Notes under the pieces: generated by a model
The model's database searches: none
The model's input: only the letters and a program-made list of their open reading frames with translations
Told to the model about the DNA's origin: nothing
In this document: piece after piece, positions 40,481 to 53,591 of the stretch
How positions within the stretch are numbered: position 1 is the first letter of the stretch
Layout: every line of letters starts with the position of its first letter
Origin: Clusia tigrina
Lineage: Eukaryota; Arthropoda; Insecta; Diptera; Clusiidae
Assembly: GCA_920105625.2 (NCBI GenBank)
Contig: OV050032.1
Location: 99,246,542-99,310,541, forward strand
DNA: 64,000 nucleotides
Direction of reading: 5' to 3'
Program-made: the position numbers and the translations under genes

Positions 40481-42440
40481 CTTCTATACGGTACGTCCTA
40501 CACCTATCAAAGTTGGCAACATAGAAATGCTTGTAACTTTTTACTGGAGCGTCATAAAACCTTGAAATTTTGTAACAATGAAGGACTCGAGCCTCTTAAC
40601 AATTTAAGCTATCGCTCAAAGCTATACTACCCTAGAGTCCCAAATCAAACACTGATAAAACTTCAAATGGCCCTAATTTCTATACGGTACGTCCTACACC
40701 TATCAAAGTTTGCAAACATACAAATGCTTGTAACTTTTTACTGGAACGTCATAAAACCTGGAAATTTTGTAACAAGAAAGTACTCGAGCCTCTTGTCAAT
40801 TTAAGCCATCGCTCAAAGCTATGCTACCCTAGAGGCCCAAATCAAACACTGATAAAACTTCAAACGCCCCTAACTTCTTTTCGGTACGTCCTACACCTAT
40901 AAATGTTTGCAACATACAAATGCTTGCAACTTTTTACTGGAGCGTCATAAAACCTTCAAGTTTTGCAACAATAAAGTACTCGAGCATCTTGTCAATTTAA
41001 GTTATCGCTCAAGGCTATGCTACCCTAGAGTCCCAAATCAAAAACTGATAAAACTTCAAATGGCCCTAACTTCTTTTCGGTACGTCCTACACCTATCAAT
41101 GTTTGCAACATAAAAATGCTTGTAACTTTTTACTGGGGCGTCATAAAACCTTGAAGTTTTGTAACAATAAAGTACTCGAGCCTCTTGTCAATTTAAGCCA
41201 TCGCTCAAAGCTATGCTACCCCAGAGTCCCAAATCAAACACTGATAAAACTTCAAATGGTCCTAACTTCTTTACGGTATGTCCTATACCTATCAAAGTTT
41301 GAAACATACAAATGCTTGTATCTTTTTACTGGAGCGTCATAAAACCTTGAAATTTTGTAACAATAAAGTACTCGAGCCTCTTGTCAATTTAAGCCATCGC
41401 TCAAAGCTATGCTACCCTAGAGTCCCAAATCAAACACTGATAAAACTTCAAGTGGCCCTAACTTCTTTACGGTACGTCCTACACCTATCAAAGTTTGAAA
41501 CATACAAATGCTTGTATCTTTTAACTGGAGCGTCATAAAACCTTGAAATTTTGTAACAATAAAGTACTCGACCCTCTTGTCAATTTAATCTATCGCTCAA
41601 AGCTTTGCTACCCTAGAGTCCCAAATCAAACACTGATAAAACTTCAAACGCCCCTAACTTCTATACGGTACGTCCTACACCTATCAAAGTTGGAAACATA
41701 GAAATGCTTGTAACTTTTTACTGGAGCGTCATAAAACCTTGAAATTTTGTAACAATGAAGGACTCGAGCCTCTTAACAATTTAAGCTATCGCTCAAAGCT
41801 ATACTACCCTAGAGTCCCAAATCAAACACTGATAAAACTTCAAATGGCCCTAACTTCTATACGGTACGTCCTACACCTATCAAAGTTAGCAAACATACAA
41901 ATGCTTGTAACTTTTTACTAGAGCGTCATAAAACCTGGAAATTTTGTAACAAGAAAGTACTCGAGCCTCTTGTCAATTTAAGCCATCGCTCAAAGCTATG
42001 CTACCCTAGAGTCCCAAATCAAACACTGATAAAACTTCAAACGCCCTTAACTTCTATACGGTACGTCCTACACCTATCAAAGTTGGCAACATTCAAATGC
42101 TTGTAACTTTTTACTGGGGCGTCATAAAACCTTGAAGTTTTGTAACAATAAAGTACTCGAGCCTCTTGTCAATTTAAGCCATCGCTCAAAGCTATGCTAC
42201 CCCAGAGTCCCAAATCAAACACTGATAAAACTTCAAATGGCCCTAACTTCTTTACGGTATGTCCTACACCTATCAAAGTTTGAAACATACAAATGCTTGT
42301 ATCTTTTTACTGGAGCGTCATAAAACCTTGAAATTTTGTAACAATGAAGGACTCGAGCCTCTTAACAATTTAAGCTATCGCTCAAAGCTATACTACCCTA
42401 GAGTCCCAAATCAAACACTGATAAAACTTCAAATGGCCCT
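38390..42440 (+). repeat. 10-mer higher-order repeat, period 1962 bp, about 2 copies, nested in the 22-mer
   Basis: Positions 38,600-40,300 recur at 40,562-42,260 with an offset of 1962 bp (10 x 196 + 2). The markers ctggaacgtc, cttcaagttttgcaac, caaatggtcc, cttttaactgg, gttggaaacatag, ttttactagagcg and acgcccttaac are all present in both. An aggcccaaatc variant near 38,872 and 40,834 is shared by these two copies but absent from the older copy near 34,554. This 10-mer was therefore duplicated after the 22-mer duplication. Confidence 0.87.
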
Positions 42441-43400
42441 AACTTCTTTTCGGTACGTCCTACACCTATAAATGTTTGCAACATACAAATGCTTGCAACT
42501 TTTTACTGGAGCGTCATAAAACCTTGAAGTTTTGTAACAATAAAGTACTCGAGCATCTTGTCAATTTAAGTTATCGCTCAAGGCTATGCTACCCTAGAGT
42601 CCCAAATCAAACACTGATAAAACTTCAAACGCCCCTAACTTCTTTTCGGTACGTCCTACACCTATAAATGTTTGCAACATACAAATGCTTGCAACTTTTT
42701 ACTGGAGCGTCATAAAACCTTGAAGTTTTGTAACAATAAAGTACTCGACCCTCTTGTCAATTTAATCTATCGCTCAAAGCTTTGCTACCCTAGAGTCCCA
42801 AATCAAACACTGATAAAACTTCAAACGCCCCTAACTTCTATACGGTACGTCCTACACCTATCAAAGTTGGCAACATAGAAATGCTTGTAACTTTTTACTG
42901 GAGCGTCATAAAACCTTGAAATTTTGTAACAATGAAGGACTCGAGCCTCTTAACAATTTAAGCTATCGCTCAAAGCTATACTACCCTAGAGTCCCAAATC
43001 AAACACCGATAAAACTTCAAATGGCCCTAACTTCTATACGGTACGTCCTACACCTATCAAAGTTTGCAAACATACAAATGCTTGTAACTTTTTACTGGAG
43101 CGTCATAAAACCTGGAAATTTTGTAACAAGAAAGTACTCGAGCCTCTTGTCAATTTAAGCCATCGCTCAAAGCTATGCTACCCTAGAGTCCCAAATCAAA
43201 CACTGATAAAACTTCAAACGCCCCTAACTTCTTTTCGGTACGTCCTACACCTATAAATGTTTGCAACATACAAATGCTTGCAACTTTTTACTGGAGCGTC
43301 ATAAAACCTTGAAGTTTTGTAACAATAAAGTACTCGAGCATCTTGTCAATTTAAGTTATCGCTCAAGGCTATGCTACCCTAGAGTCCCAAACCAAACACT
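42441..43400 (+). repeat. Core monomers between the 10-mer and the next super-repeat
   Basis: The order is d, d variant (cgaccctc with gctttgc), b, c, d. The block at 40,562-42,900 recurs at 45,074-47,400 with an offset of 4512 bp (23 x 196 + 4). The b monomer at about 42,868 carries aacaccgataaaac, also seen near 36,923. I see nothing other than satellite here. Confidence 0.72.
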
Positions 43401-46400
43401 GATATAACTTCAAACGCCCCTAACTTATCTACGGTACGTCCTACACCTATCAAAGTTGGCAACATAGAAATGCTTGTAACTTTTTACTGGAGCGTCATAA
43501 AACCTTGAAATTTTGTAACAATGAAGGACTCGAGCCTCTTAACAATTTAAGCTATCGCTCAAAGCTATACTACCCTAGAGTCCCAAATCAAACACTGATA
43601 AAACTTCAAATGGCCCTAACTTCCATACGGTACGTCCTACACCTATCAAAGTTTGCAACATACAAATGCTTGTAACTTTTTACTGGAGCGTCATAAAACC
43701 TTGAAATATTGTAACAATAAAGTACTCGAGCCTCTTGTCAATTTAAGCCATCGCTCAAAGCTATGCTACCCTAGAGTCCCAAATCAAACACTGATAAAAC
43801 TTCAAACGCCCCTAACTTCTTTACGGTACGTCCTACACCTATCAAAGTTGGCAACATAGAAATGCTTGTAACTTTTTACTGGAGCGTCATAAAACCTTGA
43901 AATTTTGTAACAATGAAGGACTCGAGCCTCTCAACAATTTAAGCTATCGCTCAAAGCTATACTACCCTAGAGTCCCAAATCAAACACTGATAAAACTTCA
44001 AATGGCCCTAACTTCTATACGGTACGTCCTACACCTATCAAAGTTTGCAAACATACAAATGCTTGTAACTTTTTACTGGAGCATCATAAAACCTGGAAAT
44101 TTTGTAACAAGAAAGTACTCGAGCCTCTTGTCAATTTAAGCCATCGCTCAAAGCTATGCTACCCTAGAGTCCCAAATCAAACACTGATAAAACTTCAAAC
44201 GCCCCTAACTTCTTTTCGGTACGTCCTACACCTATAAATGTTTGCAACATACAAATGCTTGTAACTTTTTACTGGAGCGTCATAAAACTTTGAAATTTTG
44301 TAACAATAAAGTACTCGACCCTCTTGTCAATTTAAGCTATCGCTCAAAGCTATGCTACCCTAGAGTCCCAAATCAAACACTAATAAAACTTCAAACGCCC
44401 CTAACTTCTATACGGTACGTCCTACACCTATCAAAGTTGGCAACATTCAAATGCTTGTAACTTTTTACTGGGGCGTCATAAAACCTTGAAGTTTTGTAAC
44501 AATAAAGTACTCGAGCCTCTTGTCAATTTAAGCCATCGCTCAAAGCTATGCTACCCCAGAGTCCCAAATCAAACACTGATAAAACTTCAAATGGCCCTAA
44601 CTTCTTTACGGTATGTCCTACACCTATCAAAGTTTGAAACATACAAATGCTTGTATCTTTTTACTGGAGCGTCATAAAACCTTGAAATTTTGTAACAATG
44701 AAGTACTCGAGCCTCTTGTCAATTTAAGCCATCGCTCAAAGCTCTGCTACCCTAGAGTCCCAAATCAAACACTGATAAAACTTCAAGTGGCCCTAACTTC
44801 TTTACGGTACGTCCTACACCTATCAAAGTTGGCAACATAGAAATGCTTGTAACTTTTTACTGGAGCGTCATAAAACCTTGAAATTTTGTAACAATGAAGG
44901 ACTCGAGCCTCTTAACAATTTAAGCTATCGCTCAAAGCTATACTACCCTAGAGTCCCAAATCAAACACTGATAAAACTTCAAATGGCCCTAACTTCTATA
45001 CGGTACGTCCTACACCTATCAAAGTTGGCAACATAGAAATGCTTGTAACTTTTTACTGGAGCGTCATAAAACCTTGAAATTTTGTAACAATGAAGGACTC
45101 GAGCCTCTTAACAATTTAAGCTATCGCTCAAAGCTATACTACCCTAGAGTCCCAAATCAAACACTGATAAAACTTCAAATGGCCCTAACTTCTATACGGT
45201 ACGTCCTACACCTATCAAAGTTTGCAAACATACAAATGCTTGTAACTTTTTACTGGAACGTCATAAAACCTGGAAATTTTGTAACAAGAAAGTACTCGAG
45301 CCTCTTGTCAATTTAAGCCATCGCTCAAAGCTATGCTACCCTAGAGTCCCAAATCAAACACTGATAAAACTTCAAACGCCCCTAACTTCTTTTCGGTACG
45401 TCCTACACCTATAAATGTTTGCAACATGCAAATGCTTGCAACTTTTTACTGGAGCGTCATAAAACCTTCAAGTTTTGCAACAATAAAGTACTCGAGCATC
45501 TTGTCAATTTAAGTTATCGCTCAAGGCTATGCTACCCTAGAGTCCCAAATCAAAAACTGATAAAACTTCAAATGGCCCTAACTTCTTTTCGGTACGTCCT
45601 ACACCTATCAATGTTTGCAACATAAAAATGCTTGTAACTTTTTACTGGGGCGTCATAAAACCTTGAAGTTTTGTAACAATAAAGTACTCGAGCCTCTTGT
45701 CAATTTAAGCCATCGCTCAAAGCTATGCTACCCCAGAGTCCCAAATCAAACACTGATAAAACTTCAAATGGTCCTAACTTCTTTACGGTATGTCCTATAC
45801 CTATCAAAGTTTGAAACATACAAATGCTTGTATCTTTTTACTGGAGCGTCATAAAACCTTGAAATTTTGTAACAATGAAGTACTCGAGCCTCTTGTCAAT
45901 TTAAGCCATCGCTCAAAGCTATGCTACCCTAGAGTCCCAAATCAAACACTGATAAAACTTCAAGTGGCCCTAACTTCTTTACGGTACGTCCTACACCTAT
46001 CAAAGTTTGAAACATACAAATGCTTGTATCTTTTAACTGGAGCGTCATAAAACCTTGAAATTTTGTAACAATAAAGTACTCGACCCTCTTGTCAATTTAA
46101 TCTATCGCTCAAAGCTTTGCTACCCTAGAGTCCCAAATCAAACACTGATAAAACTTCAAACGCCCCTAACTTCTATACGGTACGTCCTACACCTATCAAA
46201 GTTGGAAACATAGAAATGCTTGTAACTTTTTACTGGAGCGTCATAAAACCTTGAAATTTTGTAACAATGAAGGACTCGAGCCTCTTAACAATTTAAGCTA
46301 TCGCTCAAAGCTATACTACCCTAGAGTCCCAAATCAAACACTGATAAAACTTCAAATGGCCCTAACTTCAATACGGTACGTCCTACACCTATCAAAGTTA

Positions 46401-49400
46401 GCAAACATACAAATGCTTGTAACTTTTTACTGGAGCGTCATAAAACCTGGAAATTTTGTAACAAGAAAGTACTCGAGCCTCTTGTCAATTTAAGCCATCG
46501 CTCAAAGCTATGCTACCCTAGAGTCCCAAATCAAACACTGATAAAACTTCAAACGCCCCTAACTTCTATGCGGTACGTCCTACACCTATCAAAGTTGGCA
46601 ACATTCAAATGCTTGTAACTTTTTACTGGGGCGTCATAAAACCTTGAAGTTTTGTAACAATAAAGTACTCGAGCCTCTTGTCAATTTAAGCCATCGCTCA
46701 AAGCTATGCTACCCCAGAGTCCCAAATCAAACACTGATAAAACTTCAAATGGCCCTAACTTCTTTACGGTATGTCCTACACCTATCAAAGTTTGAAACAT
46801 ACAAATGCTTGTATCTTTTTACTGGAGCGTCATAAAACCTTGAAATTTTGTAACAATGAAGGACTCGAGCCTCTTAACAATTTAAGCTATCGCTCAAAGC
46901 TATACTACCCTAGAGTCCCAAATCAAACACTGATAAAACTTCAAATGGCCCTAACTTCTTTTCGGTACGTCCTACACCTATAAATGTTTGCAACATACAA
47001 ATGCTTGCAACTTTTTACTGGAGCGTCATAAAACCTTGAAGTTTTGTAACAATAAAGTACTCGAGCATCTTGTCAATTTAAGTTATCGCTCAAGGCTATG
47101 CTACCCTAGAGTCCCAAATCAAACACTGATAAAACTTCAAACGCCCCTAACTTCTTTTCGGTACGTCCTACACCTATAAATGTTTGCAACATACAAATGC
47201 TTGCAACTTTTTACTGGAGCGTCATAAAACCTTGAAGTTTTGTAACAATAAAGTACTCGACCCTCTTGTCAATTTAATCTATCGCTCGAAGCTTTGCTAC
47301 CCTAGAGTCCCAAATCAAACACTGATAAAACTTCAAACGCCCCTAACTTCTATACGGTACGTCCTACACCTATCAAAGTTGGCAACATAGAAATGCTTGT
47401 AACTTTTTACTGGAGCGTCATAAAACCTTGAAATTTTGTAACAATGAAGGACTCGAGCCTCTTAACAATTTAAGCTATCGCTCAAAGCTATACTACCCTA
47501 GAGTCCCAAATCAAACACTGATAAAACTTCAAACGCCCCTAACTTCTATACGGTACGTCCTACACCTATCAAAGTTGGCAACATAGAAATGCTTGTAACT
47601 TTTTACTGGAGCGTCATAAAACCTTGAAGTTTTGTAACAATAAAGTACTCGAGCATCTTGTCAATTTAAGTTATCTCTCAAGGCTATGCTACCCTAGAGT
47701 CCCAAACCAAACACTGATATAACTTCAAACGCCCCTAACTTATCTACGGTACGTCCTACACCTATCAAAGTTGGCAACATAGAAATGCTTGTAACTTTTT
47801 ACTGGAGCGTCATAAAACCTTGAAATTTTGTAACAATGAAGGACTCGAGCCTCTTAACAATTTAAGCTATCGCTCAAAGCTATACTACCCTAGAGTCCCA
47901 AATCAAACACTGATAAAACTTCAAATGGCCCTAACTTCCATACGGTACGTCCTACACCTATCAAAGTTTGCAACATACAAATGCTTGTAACTTTTTACTG
48001 GAGCGTCATAAAACCTTGAAATTTTGTAACAATAAAGTACTCGAGCCTCTTGTCAATTTAAGCCATCGCTCAAAGCTATGCTACCCTAGAGTCCCAAATC
48101 AAACACTGATAAAACTTCAAACGCCCCTAACTTCTTTACGGTACGTCCTACACCTATCAAAGTTGGCAACATAGAAATGCTTGTAACTTTTTACTGGAGC
48201 GTCATAAAACCTTGAAATTTTGTAACAATGAAGGACTCGAGCCTCTCAACAATTTAAGCTATCGCTCAAAGCTATACTACCCTAGAGTCCCAAATCAAAC
48301 ACTGATAAAACTTCAAATGGCCCTAACTTCTATACGGTACGTCCTACACCTATCAAAGTTTGCAAACATACAAATGCTTGTAACTTTTTACTGGAGCATC
48401 ATAAAACCTGGAAATTTTGTAACAAGAAAGTACTCGAGCCTCTTGTCAATTTAAGCCATCGCTCAAAGCTATGCTACCCTAGAGTCCCAAATCAAACACT
48501 GATAAAACTTCAAACGCCCCTAACTTCTTTCCGGTACGTCCTACACCTATAAATGTTTGCAACATACAAATGCTTGCAACTTTTTACTGGAGCGTCATAA
48601 AACCTTGAAGTTTTGTAACAATAAAGTACTCGAGCATCTTGTCAATTTAAGTTATCGCTCAAGGCTATGCTACCCTAGAGTCCCAAATCAAACAGTGATA
48701 AAACTTCAAACACCCCTAACTTCTTTTCGGTACGTCCTACACCTATCAATGTTTGCAACATAAAAATGCTTGTAACTTTTTACTGGAGCGTCATAAAACT
48801 TTGAAATTTTGTAACAATAAAGTACTCGACCCTCTTGTCAATTTAAGCTATCGCTCAAAGCTATGCTACCCTAGAGTCCCAAATCAAACACTAATAAAAC
48901 TTCAAACGCCCCTAACTTCTATACGGTACGTCCTACACCTATCAAAGTTGGCAACATTCAAATGCTTGTAACTTTTTACTGGGGCGTCATAAAACCTTGA
49001 AGTTTTGTAACAATAAAGTACTCGAGCCTCTTGTCAATTTAAGCCATCGCTCAAAGCTATGCTACCCCAGAGTCCCAAATCAAACACTGATAAATTTTCA
49101 AATGGCCCTAACTTCTTTACGGTATGTCCTACACCTATCAAAGTTTGAAACATACAAATGCTTGTATCTTTTTACTGGAGCGTCATAAAACCTTGAAATT
49201 TTGTAACAATGAAGTACTCGAGCCTCTTGTCAATTTAAGCCATCGCTCAAAGCTATGCTACCCTAGAGTCCCAAATCAAACACTGATAAAACTTCAAGTG
49301 GCCCTAACTTCTTTACGGTACGTCCTACACCTATCAAAGTTGGCAACATAGAAATGCTTGTAACTTTTTACTGGAGCGTCATAAAACCTTGAAATTTTGT

Positions 49401-51060
49401 AACAATGAAGGACTCGAGCCTCTTAACAATTTAAGCTATCGCTCAAAGCTATACTACCCTAGAGTCCCAAATCAAACACTGATAAAACTTCAAATGGCCC
49501 TAACTTCTATACGGTACGTCCTACACCTATCAAAGTTGGCAACATAAAAATGCTTGTAACTTTTTACTGGAGCGTCATAAAACCTTGAAATTTTGTAACA
49601 ATGAAGGACTCGAGCCTCTTAACAATTTAAGCTATCGCTCAAAGCTATACTACCCTAGAGTCCCAAATCAAACTTCAAATGGCCCTAACTTCTATACGGT
49701 ACGTCCTACACCTATCAAAGTTTGCAAACATACAAATGCTTGTAACTTTTTACTGGAGCGTCATAAAACCTGGAAATTTTGTAACAAGAAAGTACTCGAG
49801 CCTCTTGTCAATTTAAGCCATCGCTCAAAGCTATGCTACCCTAGAGTCCCAAATCAAACACTGATAAAACTTCAAACGCCCCTAACTTCTTTTCGGTACG
49901 TCCTACACCTATAAATGTTTGCAACATACAAATGCTTGCAACTTTTTACTGGAGCGTCATAAAACCTTCAAGTTTTGCAACAATAAAGTACTCGAGCATC
50001 TTGTCAATTTAAGTTATCGCTCAAGGCTATGCTACCCTAGAGTCCCAAATCAAAAACTGATAAAACTTCAAATGGCCCTAACTTCTTTTCGGTACGTCCT
50101 ACACCTATCAATGTTTGCAACATAAAAATGCTTGTAACTTTTTACTGGGGCGTCATAAAACCTTGAAGTTTTGTAACAATAAAGTACTCGAGCCTCTTGT
50201 CAATTTAAGCCATCGCTCAAAGCTATGCTACCCCAGAGTCCCAAATCAAACACTGATAAAACTTCAAATGGTCCTAACTTCTTTACGGTATGTCCTACAC
50301 CTATCAAAGTTTGAAACATACAAATGCTTGTATCTTTTTATTGGAGCGTCATAAAACCTTGAAATTTTGTAACAATGAAGTACTCGAGCCTCTTGTCAAT
50401 TTAAGCCATCGCTCAAAGCTATGCTACCCTAGAGTCCCAAATCAAACACTGATAAAACTTCAAGTGGCCCTAACTTATTTACGGTACGTCCTACACCTAT
50501 CAAAGTTTGAAACATACAAATGCTTGTATCTTTTAACTGGAGCGTCATAAAACCTTGAAATTTTGTAACAATAAAGTACTCGACCCTCTTGTCAATTTAA
50601 TCTATCGCTCAAAGCTTTGCTACCCTAGAGTCCCAAATCAAACACTGATAAAACTTCAAACGCCCCTAACTTCTATACGGTACGTCCTACACCTATCAAA
50701 GTTGGAAACATAGAAATGCTTGTAACTTTTTACTGGAGCGTCATAAAACCTTGAAATTTTGTAACAATGAAGGACTCGAGCCTCTTAACAATTTAAGATA
50801 TCGCTCAAAGCTATACTACCCTAGAGTCCCAAATCAAACACTGATAAAACTTCAAATGGCCCTAACTTCTATACGGTACGTCCTACACCTATCAAAGTTA
50901 GCAAACATACAAATGCTTGTAACTTTTTACTGGAGCGTCATAAAACCTGGAAATTTTGTAACAAGAAAGTACTCGAGCCTCTTGTCAATTTAAGCAATCG
51001 CTCAAAGCTATGCTACCCTAGAGTCCCAAATCAAACACTGATAAAACTTCAAACGCCCCT
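43400..51060 (+). repeat. 22/23-mer super-repeats, period about 4.3-4.5 kb
   Basis: Private markers are repeated 4315 bp apart: cccaaaccaaacac at 43,386 and 47,701, and taacttccatacgg near 43,619 and 47,934. From 44,242 the offset becomes 4511 because the downstream copy has one more monomer (a d at 48,557). After an 11-bp deletion near 49,672 the offset drops to 4500. The family order and the ctggaacgtc/cttcaagttttgcaac/caaatggtcc markers show that these are two further copies of the super-repeat seen at 32.5-43 kb, although ctggaacgtc itself is absent from the last copy. Confidence 0.84.
49585..49780 (+). repeat. Monomer with an 11-bp deletion
   Basis: Near 49,670 the sequence reads aatcaaacttcaaatgg where all neighbours have an extra eleven bases containing the cactgataaaa motif. 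The lost stretch is bounded by the short repeat aaac on each side, consistent with slippage or microhomology-mediated loss. The deletion explains the change in spacing between this copy and the one at 45,074 (4511 to 4500 bp). It also produces a chance open frame of 109 codons at 49,585-49,914, which is not a gene. Confidence 0.85.
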
Positions 51061-53446
51061 AACTTCTTTTCGGTACGTCCTACACCTATAAATGTTTACA
51101 ACATACAAATGCTTGCAAATTTTTACTGGAGCGTCATAAAACCTTGAAGTTTTGTAACAATAAAGTACTCGAGCATCTTGTCAATTTAAGTTATCGCTCA
51201 AGGCTATGCTACCCTAGAGTCCCAAATCAAACACTGATATAACTTCAAACGCCCCTAACTTATCTACGGTACGTCCTACACCTATCAAAGTTGGCAACAT
51301 AGAAATGCTTGTAACTTTTTACTGGAGCGTCATAAAACCTTGAAATTTTGTAACAATGAAGGATTCGAGCCTCTTAACAATTTAAGCTATCGCTCAAAGC
51401 TATACTACCCTAGAGTCCCAAATCAAACACTGATAAAACTTCAAATGGCCCTAACTTCTATACGGTACGTCCTACACCTATCAAAGTTTGCAACATACAA
51501 ATGCTTGTAACTTTTTACTGGAGCGTCATAAAACCTTGAAATTTTGTAACAATAAAGTACTCGAGCCTCTTGTCAATTTAAGCCATCGCTCAAAGCTCTG
51601 CTACCCTAGAGTACCAAATCAAACACTGATAAAACTTCAAACGCCCCTAACTTCTTTTCGGTACGTCCTACACCTATAAATGTTTGCAACATACAAATGC
51701 TTGCAACTTTTTACTGGAGCGTCATAAAACCTTGAAGTTTTGTAACAATAAAGTACTCGAGCATCTTGTCAATTTAAGTTATCGCTCAAGGCTATGCTAC
51801 CCTAGAGTCCCAAATCAAACACTGATATAACTTCAAACGCCCCTAACTTATCTACGGTACGTCCTACACCTATCAAAGTTGGCAACATAGAAATGCTTGT
51901 AACTTTTTACTGGAGCGTCATAAAACCTTGAAATTTTGTAACAATGAAGGACTCGAGCCTCTTAACAATTTAAGCTATCGCTCAAAGCTATACTACCCTA
52001 GAGTCCCAAATCAAACACTGATAAAACTTCAAATGGCCCTAACTTCTATACGGTACGTCCTACACCTATCAAAGTTTGCAACATACAAATGCTTGTAACT
52101 TTTTACTGGAGCGTCATAAGACCTTGAAATTTTGTAACAATAAAGTACTCGAGCCTCTTGTCAATTTAAGCCATCGCTCAAAGCTGTGCTACCCTAGAGT
52201 CCCAAATCAAACACTGATAAAACTTCAAACGCCCCTAACTTCTTTACGTTACGTACTACACCTATCAAAGTTGGCAACATAGAAATGCTTGTAACTTTTT
52301 ACTGGAGCGTCATAAAACCTTGAAATTTTGTAACAATGAAGGACTCGAACCTCTTAACAATTTAAGCTATCGCTCAAAGCTATACTACCCTAGAGTCCCA
52401 AATCAAACACTAATAAAACTTCAAATGGCCCTAACTTCTATACGGTACGTCCTACACCTATCAAAGTTTGCAAACATACAAATGCTTGTAACTTTTTACT
52501 GGAGCGTCATAAAACCTGGAAATTTTGTAACAAGAAAGTACTCGAGCCTCTTGTCAATTTAAGCCATCGCTCAAAGCTATGCTACCCTAGAGTCCCAAAT
52601 CAAACACTGATAAAACTTCAAACGCCCCTAACTTCTTTTCGGTACGTCCTACACCTATAAATGTTTGCAACATACAAATGCTTGCAACTTTTTACTGGAG
52701 CGTCATAAAAACTTGAAGTTTTGTAACAATAAAGTACTCGAGCATCTTGTCAATTTAAGTTATCGCTCAAGGCTATGCTACCCTAGAGTCCCAAATCAAA
52801 CAGTGATAAAACTTCAAACGCCCCTAACTTCTTTTCGGTACGTCCTACACCTATCAATGTTTGCAACATAAAAATGCTTGTAACTTTTTACTGGAGCGTC
52901 ATAAAACCTTGAAATTTTGTAACAATAAAGTACACGACCCTCTTGTCAATTTAAGCTATCGCTCAAAGCTATGCTACCCTAGAGTCCCAAATCAAACACT
53001 AATAAAACTTCAAACGCCCCTAACTTCTATACGGTACGTCCTACACCTATCAAAGTTGGCAACATTCAAATGCTTGTAACTTTTTACTGGGGCATCATAA
53101 AACCTTGAAGTTTTGTAACAATAAAGTACTCGAGCCTCTTGTCAATTTAAGCCATCGCTCAAAGCTATGCTACCCCAGAGTCCCAAATCAAACACTGATA
53201 AAACTTCAAATGGCCCTAACTTCTTTACAGCATGTCCTACACCTATCAAAGTTTGAAACATACAAATGCTTGTATCTTTTTACTGGAGCGTCATAAAACC
53301 TTGAAATTTTGTAACAATGAAGTACTCGAGCCTCTTGTCAATTTAAGCCATCGCTCAAAGCTATGCTACCCTAGAGTCCCAAATCAAACACTGATAAAAC
53401 TTCAAGTGGCCCTAACTTCTTTACGGTACGTCCTACACCTATCAAA
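51061..53446 (+). repeat. Continuation of the core order with scattered private variants
   Basis: The order d, b, a, d, b, a, b, c, d, e, f, g follows. The block at 52,076-53,460 corresponds to 47,968-49,350; the spacing of 4108 bp reflects 21 monomers plus c-monomer bases minus the 11-bp deletion. Private substitutions are more frequent than upstream: gtttacaac near 51,097, aaggattcg near 51,359, ggtaccaaatc-like change near 51,612, tacgttacgtac near 52,245, and acagcatgtcc near 53,228. Confidence 0.72.
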
Positions 53447-53591
53447 GTTGGCAACATAGAAATGAAGGACTCGAGCCTCTTAACAATTTAAGCTATCGCT
53501 CAAAGCTATACTACCCTAGAGTCCCAAATCAAACACTGATAAAACTTCAAATGGCCCTAACTTCTATACGGTACGTCCTACACCTATCAAA
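53447..53591 (+). repeat. Truncated 145-bp monomer (51-bp deletion)
   Basis: The distance from the gttggcaacat start at 53,447 to the next gtttgcaaacat start at 53,592 is 145 bp instead of 196. At about 53,461-53,465 the b-type head catagaaatg is joined directly to aaggactcgag. The missing 51 bases comprise most of subunit B. The breakpoints share the bases aatg, so a microhomology-mediated or slippage deletion is the simplest explanation. It is the only large deletion I found in about 326 monomers. Confidence 0.9.

Noticed and set aside
49585..49914. Longest open frame (109 codons) as a real gene
   Set aside because: It exists only because an 11-bp deletion fuses two frames of adjacent monomers; the sister copies at 34.3, 38.6, 40.6 and 45.1 kb lack it.
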